Source: Pseudomonadota bacterium (GTDB lineage: Bacteria > Pseudomonadota > Gammaproteobacteria > Burkholderiales > REEB80). From it: a DNA stretch of 32,823 nt. Location of the stretch: assembly GCA_028873515.1 (NCBI GenBank), contig JAGWIG010000029.1:1-32823 (forward strand), given 5' to 3'. The notes beneath the pieces are model-generated. The model worked only from the letters and a program-made list of their open reading frames with translations. It was not told the DNA's origin and searched no databases. Within the stretch, counting starts at the first letter, position 1; the number at the start of each line of letters is the position of its first letter. The translations under genes were made by a program, and so were the position numbers. This document shows, piece after piece, positions 21,933-28,243 of the stretch.

Positions 21933-22148
21933 ATGGATTACAACGAAGTTACTTCAAAGATGTTATGTATCCACGAGAGCTTGATTGGATACCGTGAAGA
22001 ATGGGGTACAGATAAGTTCTTATCCATCTTAGGTGGATATTTGATGGAAGAGTGCATGCTAAATGGGATGGAACGGGAAGGTTTTAGTAACTATTTGGCA
22101 ATTATGGAGAGAAACTTCAACCAATGCATGAAAGTTTTAGGTAAGTGA
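21933..22148 (+). CDS. Small helical protein, 71 aa
   Basis: MDYNEVTSKMLCIHESLIGY, then SILGGYLMEECMLNGMEREG. Acidic, helical, with several Met and Cys. It ends the plus operon with no gap to the upstream gene (TAAATG) and is followed by a long hairpin. Unrecognised. Confidence 0.6.
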   Translation: MDYNEVTSKMLCIHESLIGYREEWGTDKFLSILGGYLMEECMLNGMEREGFSNYLAIMERNFNQCMKVLGK

Positions 22149-22156
22149 ATGTTAGA

Positions 22157-22197
22157 CGTGTGAAGAGGGGAGGTGCTAAATCTCCCCGTTTCACATG
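22157..22197. terminator. Long hairpin at the convergent junction
   Basis: CGTGTGAA-GA-GGGGAG...CTCCCC-GT-TTCACATG forms a strong stem of about 14 pairs with one internal mismatch region and a 9-nt loop. It lies between the plus operon and the convergent RusA gene, so it may stop transcripts from both sides. There is no U-tract on either strand. Confidence 0.5.
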
Positions 22198-22230
22198 AAC
22201 AAACAACCTAGGACATACGTTTTAAATGTA

Positions 22231-22662
22231 TCATGCATGTGAAATTACCACAATCTCTGTTCTTGGGATGAATGCATAACGCTTTTCTGCTGTCACTTTG
22301 AATATCTGCTTATCATCTTCCCAGACAATTCCATTTAAAATGTCAAAATAGAATTTAATATTATTGTCTACATCGGGACGTGTGCAATGGTATGACGAGG
22401 AACTACCATAATCTTCAACAAGGGCCTTCTTCTTTCGTTGACTGTAAGATTTTGGGATAGACATATAAAATGCCAGGTCTACCTGAAGAGGCGATTGTAG
22501 AGCTTCTAAAGCAGTCCAAGCGGGATTTGTCTCGTAGAACGTTTTTATCGTGTCCCACTTGATTTTAGTTTGTGTGCTATAACATCTTCCATCACGAGTT
22601 AATCTTGGTCTTGCGAGGGGTACCGGTTCTCCTGGAATGGTGATGCGATAGATTTGGTGCAT
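22231..22662 (-). CDS. rusA: RusA-family Holliday junction resolvase, 143 aa
   Basis: Cuts four-way DNA junctions made during replication and recombination. The opening PGEPVPLARPRL (residues 10-21) and the central TRPDVDNNIKFYFDILNGIV (95-113) followed by WEDDKQI carry the conserved Asp residues of the RusA active site (97, 99, 108, 116/117). Length is normal for the family. It is the last gene of the replication operon and its ATG overlaps the upstream stop (TAATG). In phages RusA can also clean branched DNA before packaging. Confidence 0.93.
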   Translation of the reverse strand: MHQIYRITIPGEPVPLARPRLTRDGRCYSTQTKIKWDTIKTFYETNPAWTALEALQSPLQVDLAFYMSIPKSYSQRKKKALVEDYGSSSSYHCTRPDVDNNIKFYFDILNGIVWEDDKQIFKVTAEKRYAFIPRTEIVVISHA

Positions 22663-23048
22663 TAATCTCCTCGGACGAAGTTTTCGATGTTATATATCGC
22701 ATCAAGGACATGAAGAATAGATTTTTTTAAATCTCGCTCCAAACCGGGTTCTATTCCATTAGAAAAAGTAACCTCATCTTTGAAATATCTCAATTTAGTC
22801 AGATAAGGACCTAAACCCTCAATCTCATCCAAAATCAAGTCTTCTGTTGAATGCTCTTCTTGGAGTTTATCTGTCTCTTCTTTCATGTGAGCAATGGAGT
22901 TCCCTAACATGCTGGCACATTCTTGGATTCTTTCTAGAGCCATCTCAAGAAGTCGCATTTGCATGACTTCTTCTTCGCTGGGGCGATATCCATGCAACAT
23001 CTGGATACATCTCAACAAGTTGATGGTTTCATTCAAGCTGACTAGCAT
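22662..23048 (-). CDS. Helical hypothetical protein, 128 aa
   Basis: MLVSLNETINLLRCIQMLHG, then a long acidic coiled coil (ERIQECASMLGNSIAHMKEE, TDKLQEEHSTEDLILDEIEG). No catalytic motif. CAGGAGAT precedes the ATG. It overlaps the 53-residue gene upstream by 20 nt; its first helix resembles the start of that gene (NLF/LLRC....LQH/MLH), so the two may be related pieces. Function unknown, replication-operon member. Confidence 0.6.
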   Translation of the reverse strand: MLVSLNETINLLRCIQMLHGYRPSEEEVMQMRLLEMALERIQECASMLGNSIAHMKEETDKLQEEHSTEDLILDEIEGLGPYLTKLRYFKDEVTFSNGIEPGLERDLKKSILHVLDAIYNIENFVRGD

Positions 23049-23190
23049 TTCGTATCTCCTGGATTTCTTTTAGTAATCGATCAACTGTTGTGATTAATGC
23101 AAGTGTGGATTCCTCGTGGCAGATATCTTGGGCATGTTGCAGTATTTTTCTGCATCTGAACAGATTGACACCAATTTTCGCATCATCCAT
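23029..23190 (-). CDS. Small helical protein, 53 aa
   Basis: MDDAKIGVNLFRCRKILQHA, then QDICHEESTLALITTVDRLL. Its ATG overlaps the upstream stop by one base (TAATG). NLFRCRKILQHA is similar in pattern to NLLRCIQMLHG in the next gene. Unrecognised. Confidence 0.55.
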   Translation of the reverse strand: MDDAKIGVNLFRCRKILQHAQDICHEESTLALITTVDRLLKEIQEIRNASQLE

Positions 23191-23519
23191 TACCAACTCT
23201 CCATGGGGCTGGCATACGGCGATTCGTAGTGGTTGCTTTTTGGTGGGGCATCGAAAATCCGTTTTAGATCTTCTGCCAGCTGTTGAGATAACTCTTTGTA
23301 GATATCTTTGTCAACGAGCTCGAAAGCGGGAACCCATTCGCCACGGACGTTTGTGTTCACTCCACGGATGTACAAGTGAGCGGTTTTTTGTGCTTTGAGA
23401 ACCGAGACCCAGATTTTGATCTTCTCGTTGATCAAGAGATGCATGTGACCAATGACCGGAGAGGGCTTGGTTGATGCAGATTGGTGATTTAACTCATGCT
23501 TTAAGATTTCGACTTTCAT
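23190..23519 (-). CDS. Hypothetical protein of the replication operon, 109 aa
   Basis: MKVEILKHELNHQSAST, then VIGHMHLLINEKIKIWVSVL and FELVDKDIYKELSQQLAEDL: a beta sheet followed by a C-terminal helix, which recalls the layout of SpoVG-like nucleic-acid binding proteins, but the similarity is weak. It overlaps the upstream gene by 4 nt and the next by 1. Function not established. Confidence 0.6.
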   Translation of the reverse strand: MKVEILKHELNHQSASTKPSPVIGHMHLLINEKIKIWVSVLKAQKTAHLYIRGVNTNVRGEWVPAFELVDKDIYKELSQQLAEDLKRIFDAPPKSNHYESPYASPMESW

Positions 23520-23821
23520 GAAATTTCCGTGTTTTTTGTGTATTTCTGTATATATTTATTATACGTGTTTTGCACCATTTTTTGGAACAAAAGTGTTGAT
23601 TGTAAACAACTTATTGGCGTTGCGTAACGTGAGCTTCCTGGCTTTGTTTGATCTTGGTACGAGATCATGACATAGGCATTTTTAACTGTTCCTTCCATAC
23701 CATTTGCTTCGCACATTCTGATATTTATTCCTTCGGGAGGTTCGATATCCCAAATCCATTTCTCAAACCAATTTACGTTTTCTTGATGAGCCCACGAACC
23801 TTGATCGACTTTATCACTCAC
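23516..23821 (-). CDS. Hypothetical protein of the replication operon, 101 aa
   Basis: Starts with GTG (MSDKVDQGSWAHQENVNWFE), which overlaps the last codons of the initiator gene by 8 nt; AGGAG lies 8 nt upstream. Trp-rich N-terminal part (FEKWIWDIEPPEGINI), then mixed beta and a Lys/Tyr/Asn end. Its coupling to the initiator suggests a replication role such as helicase loading or regulation, but no motif proves it. Confidence 0.6.
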   Translation of the reverse strand: MSDKVDQGSWAHQENVNWFEKWIWDIEPPEGINIRMCEANGMEGTVKNAYVMISYQDQTKPGSSRYATPISCLQSTLLFQKMVQNTYNKYIQKYTKNTEIS

Positions 23822-24896
23822 GATAGAACTCCTCTAGAGTTGTCCCAAACCATTTTGGTAATTTCTCTTTAAATTTTGGGTCATCCCAACGAATCATTTC
23901 TCTACCGTTCCAATTCTTATCGATCACTCCATCTTCCAGTCTACCAAGGACAACATCGGTTTTTATTTTCATATGTGCTGGATGAGGTTTTTCTATGTCT
24001 GGTTTAAACTTCCAATAAAAATCCTTGTTCTCATTCTTCAATGCTTCCCTATCTTCGACTTTAACTGGAGTAGTTAACTTCATCTGAGCTTTCATTTTTG
24101 CGAACCCTTTAGCGAAACTCTCAGGTCCTTCAATCGTAATACTCCAGAAGTGATGAGTTGGCACCCAATTCAAAATATTTCTAATATCCTCTGGGTTGAT
24201 CTTGCGGTTTTTAATCACGCTATCGATCTTCTTGGCCCATCTCGGTATATCTTTCTCAGAACCCTTGGTATCTGGAAGCCCTTTTTTGATCTGTTGCAGC
24301 ATGAGTTTTGCCAGTTCAAGTCCCAAAGGGGAGGGGGACGCCGCGGAACTAGGGGGGTTAGGTTTCTTTTTGCCTTGAATCAAATCATTCTCTATCTCTT
24401 GATCTTCGAAAGAAGAATTTATCATCGAGTCTTTAGACGAGATACCCCCTTTAGGGGGCATGGGGGATATATTCTTTTCTTCTTTAATATTCTCTTTAAT
24501 ATTATGTGGCCCGTTTTCGGGCTGGGGGTGGCCCGTTTTCGGGCCAGGGGGGGTGGCCCGTTTTCGGGCCTGCGTAAAACTTTTTTGAATATCTGTTGCA
24601 ATCCAGATTTTTCTTTCATCATGAAACTTACTTCCTTCATGAGTAATCAGAATGAATCCTTCATCAACCAGAGATTTGATCCATCTTTTGATGGTAGTAA
24701 TTCCTTTCCCGTAGAGTTCTGCAAAGTACCCATTGGTCGCCCAACAATAACCTTGGACATGAGTAAGTGACGTGATCTCTCCGTAAAGCAACTTAGCGCC
24801 CATTTCAATATTTTTTGAGTAGCGCACGTTTGCTGGGATGATCGCGTAATAGTTCGGCGTTGCCCCGACAGGGCCTTGAGAGCGAGAATCTGACAT
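23814..24896 (-). CDS. Replication initiator with N-terminal winged helix, 360 aa
   Basis: Residues 15-100 (NYYAIIPANVRYSKNIEMGA, then YGEITSLTHVQGYCWATNGY, KGITTIKRWIKSLVDEGFI) match the helix-turn-helix replisome-organiser domain of phage initiators. A linker follows (residues about 110-200), rich in Pro/Lys/Gly, where the DNA codes three GC palindromes. The C-terminal half is charged and helical and could load the helicase, as in lambda O or phage replisome organisers. GGAGGT 4 nt before the ATG lies in a hairpin. It leads the operon that ends with RusA. The initiator role is inferred from the domain and from the iteron array in the gene. Confidence 0.8.
   Translation of the reverse strand: MSDSRSQGPVGATPNYYAIIPANVRYSKNIEMGAKLLYGEITSLTHVQGYCWATNGYFAELYGKGITTIKRWIKSLVDEGFILITHEGSKFHDERKIWIATDIQKSFTQARKRATPPGPKTGHPQPENGPHNIKENIKEEKNISPMPPKGGISSKDSMINSSFEDQEIENDLIQGKKKPNPPSSAASPSPLGLELAKLMLQQIKKGLPDTKGSEKDIPRWAKKIDSVIKNRKINPEDIRNILNWVPTHHFWSITIEGPESFAKGFAKMKAQMKLTTPVKVEDREALKNENKDFYWKFKPDIEKPHPAHMKIKTDVVLGRLEDGVIDKNWNGREMIRWDDPKFKEKLPKWFGTTLEEFYRE
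24470..24505. other. AT-rich element beside the iterons, candidate unwinding site
   Basis: A TCTTTAATATT word appears twice in tandem within 36 very AT-rich bases, directly next to the iterons and bounded on the other side by CCCCC-TTTA-GGGGG at 24447-24460. It lies on the downstream side (relative to the gene), as the AT-rich part of the lambda origin does. Confidence 0.5.
24508..24570. repeat. Three GC-rich palindromic iterons, candidate replication origin
   Basis: GGCCCGAAAACGGGCC (minus strand) occurs at 24555-24570 and 24530-24545 in full and at 24508-24522 minus one end base, with starts 25 and 22 nt apart. Each is a palindrome with a 4-base centre (A4/T4). They lie in the linker-coding part of the initiator gene. 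Lambda has iterons at the same relative position in O. Confidence 0.65.
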
Positions 24897-24899
24897 ATA

Positions 24900-24917
24900 C
24901 CTCCGATTTGGTGGAGG
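24900..24917 (-). promoter_or_regulatory. Hairpin enclosing the initiator ribosome-binding site
   Basis: On the minus strand CCTCC (24917-24913) pairs perfectly with GGAGG (24904-24900), the ribosome-binding site of the initiator gene, with an 8-base loop. The mRNA could hide its own start and control initiator dose. Confidence 0.5.
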
Positions 24918-24930
24918 GCGACAAGGTAAC

Positions 24931-25032
24931 CTATTTAACGTTAAGTATTTCTTTCACATTGATATTCAATGAGGCTAGATGATACATTGTGATCATTCTG
25001 GCGTCGGTACTAGCGTTCAGATGCGTTAACAT
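24931..25032 (-). CDS. Micro-ORF upstream of the initiator, 33 aa
   Basis: MLTHLNASTDARMITMYHLA then SLNINVKEILNVK. AAAGGA lies 4 nt before the ATG, a good ribosome-binding site, and the gene sits 35 nt upstream of the initiator. Amphipathic and helical. It may be a small regulator or a leader peptide coupled to the RBS hairpin. Below usual size limits, so moderate support only. Confidence 0.45.
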   Translation of the reverse strand: MLTHLNASTDARMITMYHLASLNINVKEILNVK

Positions 25033-25120
25033 GTCGTCCTTTGTTCAATTGGTTGTTGATGCTCTTCCTGAGGGCGGTTACCCTTGAGAAGACCCGATAG
25101 TACAAGTTACCTTCTTTAGG

Positions 25121-25152
25121 GGCTACATAATTTTTGTAGCCTCGTCTTTTTT
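25121..25152 (+). terminator. Hairpin plus T-tract, plus-strand terminator
   Basis: GGCTACA/TGTAGCC (7 bp, 7-nt AT-rich loop), then TCGTC and six T. It points along the plus strand although the adjoining genes are on the minus strand, so it implies a plus-strand RNA starting somewhere in 24920-25100, antisense to the initiator leader. On the minus strand it lacks a U-tract. Confidence 0.5.
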
Positions 25153-25393
25153 AAAGCACCTTGTAGATGGATTCTGGGACCCCTAAGACCCAATTTGGTA
25201 CCCGATCTATCATGAGATGGGCGATCAACATTCCGAGATCACGTTGGATATATTTTTTTCTGATATTTGTTTTCTCACACAAAGTTGAGTTCTTAATCTT
25301 GCACACACCTTCAGGCGATTTCTCGCACTCCAAGCGTATGAAGTTGTATAATCTAAGCTGAGGCTGTGTCAGCGGTAATTCTGATTCTCTCAT
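25151..25393 (-). CDS. Small winged-helix-like DNA-binding protein, 80 aa
   Basis: MRESELPLTQPQLRLYNFIR opens like the DNA-binding domain of LexA-type regulators (LT..Q..L..FI), followed by CKIKNSTLCEKTNIRKKYIQ, a plausible turn and recognition helix, and a beta wing (RVPNWVLGVPESIYKVL). It has no catalytic or dimer domain. Located at the head of the replication operon, so a regulator of the early region is likely. The stop lies in the T-tract of the opposite-strand terminator. Confidence 0.6.
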   Translation of the reverse strand: MRESELPLTQPQLRLYNFIRLECEKSPEGVCKIKNSTLCEKTNIRKKYIQRDLGMLIAHLMIDRVPNWVLGVPESIYKVL

Positions 25394-25467
25394 GTGGGTT
25401 AGAGTAAAGATTTTCTTTGATATTGCAAGCGAAATGTATCGTCAATGGTAGTTCAATAAAATTATAT

Positions 25468-25484
25468 GTTGTTAAAATAGGTAG
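25468..25484. promoter_or_regulatory. Degenerate GTTGCTA-type site before the HNH gene
   Basis: GTTGTTA-AAA-TAGGTAG keeps the centre and layout of the palindrome at 21214, 22 nt before the HNH start. Candidate operator, weaker than the others. Confidence 0.3.
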
Positions 25485-25505
25485 AGCGCTGTTAATATAT
25501 CGGAT

Positions 25506-25919
25506 ATGTCATACAAAGTAATCAAAAATGGTCCTTATCTTTTGATGAAAGCGCCTGAAAATTATCCCGGGCTTAAATATAGAGGGAAATATATCTATGA
25601 ACATCAATATGTCTGGTGGGTAAATACTAAATTTATATGCCCTACAGGCTATGTGATCCATCATAAAAACAAAGATAGACATGATAATCGATTCGAGAAT
25701 TTAGAGATTATATCCCAAAAGAGTCATACAAAACTTCACTCTCTGGAAAAATCAGTTAAACAGACATTTCTGATATGCGAGTGGTGTAAAAAAATATTCT
25801 CTCGAGAGACAAGAAATTATCGACAGCAAATAAAAAATGGACAAAAGTATTTTCATTGCTGTAGATCTTGTCAGGTAAGAACTCAGCAGAAGCATAGAAG
25901 AGAATCTGTTGCCCTGTAG
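25506..25919 (+). CDS. HNH homing endonuclease, 137 aa
   Basis: The HNH block is at residues 51-67 (IHHKNKDRHDNRFENLE), preceded by YEHQYVWW and followed by SQKSHTKLH, the HNH_3 layout of free-standing phage homing nucleases. A C-terminal CEWC ... HCCRSC pair looks like a zinc finger for DNA binding. Only a weak ribosome-binding site is seen. The stop codon (25917-25919) lies inside the tRNA gene that begins at 25910, so the nuclease gene abuts and overlaps the tRNA. Likely a mobile element. Confidence 0.88.
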   Translation: MSYKVIKNGPYLLMKAPENYPGLKYRGKYIYEHQYVWWVNTKFICPTGYVIHHKNKDRHDNRFENLEIISQKSHTKLHSLEKSVKQTFLICEWCKKIFSRETRNYRQQIKNGQKYFHCCRSCQVRTQQKHRRESVAL

Positions 25920-25984
25920 CACAATTGGTAGTTTGCACCGGTCTGTTAAACCGGAGGTTTCCTGTTCGACTCAGGACGGGGCAG
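25910..25984 (+). tRNA. tRNA-Asn (anticodon GTT)
   Basis: Acceptor TGCCCTG/CGGGGCA (7 bp with one T.G), D arm GCA/TGC with a GGTAG-type loop (AATTGGTAGTT), anticodon stem CCGGT/ACCGG with loop CTGTTAA, variable loop AGGTT, T stem TCCTG/CAGGA with TTCGACT, discriminator G. No encoded CCA. The D stem has only three pairs, which is acceptable. The first 10 bases overlap the end of the HNH gene. Confidence 0.92.
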
Positions 25985-26081
25985 AAATTTCTTGTGGATA
26001 AATTGCTAAATTCGCTAAGATTGCAATCGCAATACCATCCCTGGTAAAGCAGATTGTTCATGAAGTCCAAAAGAATTCTGA

Positions 26082-26120
26082 CCCACTTGGTCTTGACTCT
26101 CCAAGTTTTATCCGAGTGGG
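26082..26120 (+). ncRNA. Bulged hairpin between tRNA and terminator
   Basis: CTTGG/CCAAG (26086-26090 with 26101-26105) is enclosed by CCCAC/GTGGG (26082-26086 with 26116-26120) with a 9-10 nt bulge on the 3' side. The tRNA, this fold and the strong terminator at 26149 could be one transcript. Not a recognised RNA family. Confidence 0.3.
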
Positions 26121-26148
26121 GAAGTTTTGGTGTGTTTGATGTATTTTT

Positions 26149-26193
26149 CCACTCTCTTTAGACTCGCAACAGACTAGAGAGAGTGGTTTTTTT
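26149..26193 (+). terminator. Strong Rho-independent terminator
   Basis: CCACTCTCT/AGAGAGTGG (9 bp, extended by CTA pairing) with a loop of about 20 nt, followed by seven T. It ends the plus transcript carrying the HNH gene and tRNA, opposite the end of the minus gene at 26192. Confidence 0.85.
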
Positions 26194-26389
26194 ATTCTTC
26201 AGTCTTTTCCTGAGATTCAGCATCTTCTTCTAACTTAAACGGCAAGCTGCGAATCAATCGCTTCACTCTCCACAACTCGTTATCCAACGCGATTAGACGC
26301 CCTCTGAGCTCGTTATTTAAAAAAGTGATCCAGATAGCCACCCCGAATATTTCGATCGCTATTAAGCCAATAAAACACATCTCGTACAT
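26192..26389 (-). CDS. Membrane-anchored coiled-coil protein, 65 aa
   Basis: Start taken at ATG 26389 (MYEMCFIGLIAIEIFGVAIW), because GGAGAGG precedes it and it overlaps the HTH gene's stop (TAATG). One membrane helix (about residues 5-24) is followed by a charged coiled coil (RLIALDNELWRVKRLIRSLP) and an acidic end. This layout is like Rz-type or phage regulatory membrane proteins, but no specific family is recognised. Paired with the HTH gene in one operon. Confidence 0.6.
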   Translation of the reverse strand: MYEMCFIGLIAIEIFGVAIWITFLNNELRGRLIALDNELWRVKRLIRSLPFKLEEDAESQEKTEE

Positions 26390-26565
26390 TATTTCCTCTC
26401 CATTTGCATATACCACATTAATCGTTGTTCCATCTTCTTGCTTTTGTAGACCCGGGTGACGAAGTGAGATAGTGTATACTGGCTGACCCCTATGTCCACC
26501 GCGACTTGTTTTTGAGTTAACTTGTGCTTTTTGCGAAAGTCCCTCAATTTTTCTATGACATCCAT
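26389..26565 (-). CDS. Cro/XRE-like HTH protein, 58 aa
   Basis: MDVIEKLRDFRKKHKLTQKQ then VAVDIGVSQYTLSHFVTRVY: the L(R/D)..R..LTQ..VA...GVSQ.T...F pattern of the XRE helix-turn-helix, with GVSQYTLSHF as the recognition helix. The protein is hardly longer than the domain, as in Cro-like repressors. It faces the ERF/exonuclease genes divergently and reads a control region holding GTTGCTA half-sites. Probably a switch or early repressor. It is followed, by one-base overlap, by a small membrane protein. Confidence 0.75.
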   Translation of the reverse strand: MDVIEKLRDFRKKHKLTQKQVAVDIGVSQYTLSHFVTRVYKSKKMEQRLMWYMQMERK

Positions 26566-26572
26566 ATTTTCC

Positions 26573-26601
26573 TTGTTGCTAAATTCTATAAATTGTACAC
26601 T
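26573..26601 (+). promoter_or_regulatory. Candidate promoter of the ERF-exonuclease operon
   Basis: TTGTTG, a 17-nt spacer and TACACT (4 of 6 to -10). The spacer overlaps the GTTGCTA half-site at 26575-26591, so a bound repressor would block it. TACACTATC here is also found inverted (GATAGTGTA, 26469-26477) inside the HTH gene. Confidence 0.45.
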
Positions 26602-26639
26602 ATCGCTGTATATGAAACAAACTAAAACTTGGAGAGAAA

Positions 26640-27221
26640 ATGCATAGCGAAGATATTTCAGAATTACTCAAGGCCTTGATGGCTGCCGAGGACGAATTTG
26701 AGTCAATCCAGATGACTAAGACTGGACAAGCTGGCTCGTTCAAGTTCCATTATGCCGACCTGAAGGAATGCTTTAGAGCTACGAAACCTGCCTTGAAGAA
26801 GCATGGGCTTAAGTGCAATGGGTGCTTTGCCAACCAAGAGGGACGTCTTACATTGTCGTTGATTCTATCCCACGCTGCTTCTGGTCAATGGATGAAATCC
26901 ACGATGCCAATTACTCCGGCTTCTAATTCACCTACAGATTTGGGTAAATTTATCACTTACATGAGACGATATATGTATGTCACTCTATTGGGAGTCGTCA
27001 GTGATGAAGATGTAGAGGGCGATGCCTTGGATGCGGTTGACGCCAAGAAGTCCGATAACAGATTGATTAGCAAAGATCAATGCGATGAGTTAACAAATTT
27101 GATACTTGATTCTGGACGCACAGTTCAAGAAGTCCTAGACAAGCATAAGATCAAATCATTGGACTCCATCAGCGAAAAAACCTATAAATCATGGGTTCAA
27201 TATCTATCAAAAGGGAACTAA
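26640..27221 (+). CDS. erf: ERF-family single-strand annealing protein, 193 aa
   Basis: Residues 15-125 match the ERF superfamily: FKFHYADLKECFRATKPALK, then MPITPASNSPTDLGKFITYM and TYMRRYMYVTLLGVVSDEDV (106 on), the family's characteristic (A/M)RRY...LLGV..(E/D)D block. The C-terminal tail (residues 135-193) is helical. It anneals complementary strands in phage recombination and acts with the exonuclease encoded 5 nt downstream. GGAG precedes the ATG. Confidence 0.9.
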   Translation: MHSEDISELLKALMAAEDEFESIQMTKTGQAGSFKFHYADLKECFRATKPALKKHGLKCNGCFANQEGRLTLSLILSHAASGQWMKSTMPITPASNSPTDLGKFITYMRRYMYVTLLGVVSDEDVEGDALDAVDAKKSDNRLISKDQCDELTNLILDSGRTVQEVLDKHKIKSLDSISEKTYKSWVQYLSKGN

Positions 27222-27225
27222 GATC

Positions 27226-28092
27226 ATGCAAGTTAACGTAGTTCAACAAACGCCAGAATGGCACATTTGGAGGCAAAGCGGCATTGGAGCTTCCGATGTC
27301 GCAGCCATCATGGGTATCAGCCCATGGCGTACAGCGATCGATGTATTCAATGACAAACTTGGCCTCAAGGAAGCATATTCCAATTCCCATATGTCTCGTG
27401 GGAATCAATTCGAAGAAGAAGCTATCCAATCTTATGAAGCAGATGTTGGTGTTGAGTTTGAGAGGGGCCCGTGTTTCCAAAACGATGATCTCCCATGGGC
27501 GCTTGCGTCTCCTGACGGGATAGATCTCGAATCAGGAGTTATATTAGAAATAAAGGTTCCTTCACAGAAAACTTATGATGCTCATGTATCCATCGAGGAT
27601 TATTATTTTTGCCAAGTTCAGTGGCAGATGTTCGTAACTGAGATGCTTGTTGTTCATTTCGTTGTATATTCTCCTGAGAAGAAAGAACATAAGGTAACGA
27701 TAGTCTGGAGAGATGACGAATATATCGCCGATATGTTGTCACAAGTATCCAAGTTCTGGTACGAATTACAAGAAGCTAAGCCACCGGAGTCCGATAAGCC
27801 AGATTATATCACTATAGAAGACCCACAGCTGCATGATTTGGCTTATGACTATAAAGAGATGTCTAAAGAATCGAAACGATTGGAGAGCGAATTAAGGGCC
27901 TTGCGTGAGAAAATCATAGAATTCGGTGACGACAGTAATTTCCGTGCTTATGGTATCAAGGCCACATGGAACAATCCACGTTCATCTTATGACATGCAAG
28001 CCATGAAAGATGATGGAATCGATATCGAGAAATATAAAAAACCTTCCTCGAAAGGGGGATTCTATACTTTAACTTTGGAGAAAGATGCTTGA
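27226..28092 (+). CDS. YqaJ-like recombination exonuclease, 288 aa
   Basis: Lambda-exonuclease-type PD-(D/E)XK nuclease that resects double-strand ends and hands single strands to the annealing protein. Visible: the opening TPEWHIWRQSGIGASDVAAI (9-28), acidic QFEEEAI (61-67), SPDG (95-98) and the core ILEIKVP (E108-K110), then Q130/QW for the catalytic fold. The final part (residues 195-240) is helical. It forms an operon with ERF, the phage recombination pair (as redB/redA or recT/recE). Confidence 0.92.
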   Translation: MQVNVVQQTPEWHIWRQSGIGASDVAAIMGISPWRTAIDVFNDKLGLKEAYSNSHMSRGNQFEEEAIQSYEADVGVEFERGPCFQNDDLPWALASPDGIDLESGVILEIKVPSQKTYDAHVSIEDYYFCQVQWQMFVTEMLVVHFVVYSPEKKEHKVTIVWRDDEYIADMLSQVSKFWYELQEAKPPESDKPDYITIEDPQLHDLAYDYKEMSKESKRLESELRALREKIIEFGDDSNFRAYGIKATWNNPRSSYDMQAMKDDGIDIEKYKKPSSKGGFYTLTLEKDA

Positions 28093-28243
28093 GATATTGT
28101 TTGCTCTAGGTTTGTTCTTTAGCCCAGTTATCGATTATACGTTGCTGCTTGAGTCGCACTATGAGATTCAAGTGAAAGAAGAAATAGAACGAGATGAAGA
28201 AGAGGACGATTACATCGATTGGACATTCTGCGCGATCGCTTAA
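28085..28243 (+). CDS. Small acidic membrane-anchored protein, 52 aa
   Basis: MLEILFALGLFFSPVIDYTL, a hydrophobic start that could be a membrane helix, then a very acidic tail (EEIERDEEEDDYIDWTFC). It overlaps the exonuclease by 8 nt and ends on a TTAA shared with the convergent tail-fibre gene. Unrecognised. Confidence 0.55.
   Translation: MLEILFALGLFFSPVIDYTLLLESHYEIQVKEEIERDEEEDDYIDWTFCAIA

Noticed and set aside
24508-24570. CRISPR-like array
   Set aside because: Repeats are only 16 bp palindromes with 6-9 nt spacers and lie within a coding gene; no cas genes are present.
24150-24770. 206-codon plus-strand frame
   Set aside because: It overlaps the initiator gene on the other strand, has no ribosome-binding site and resembles no family; the GC iterons keep it open by chance.
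25910-25984. tRNA as an attachment site for integration
   Set aside because: No integrase gene and no repeated tRNA end are visible in the window, so an att claim has no support.
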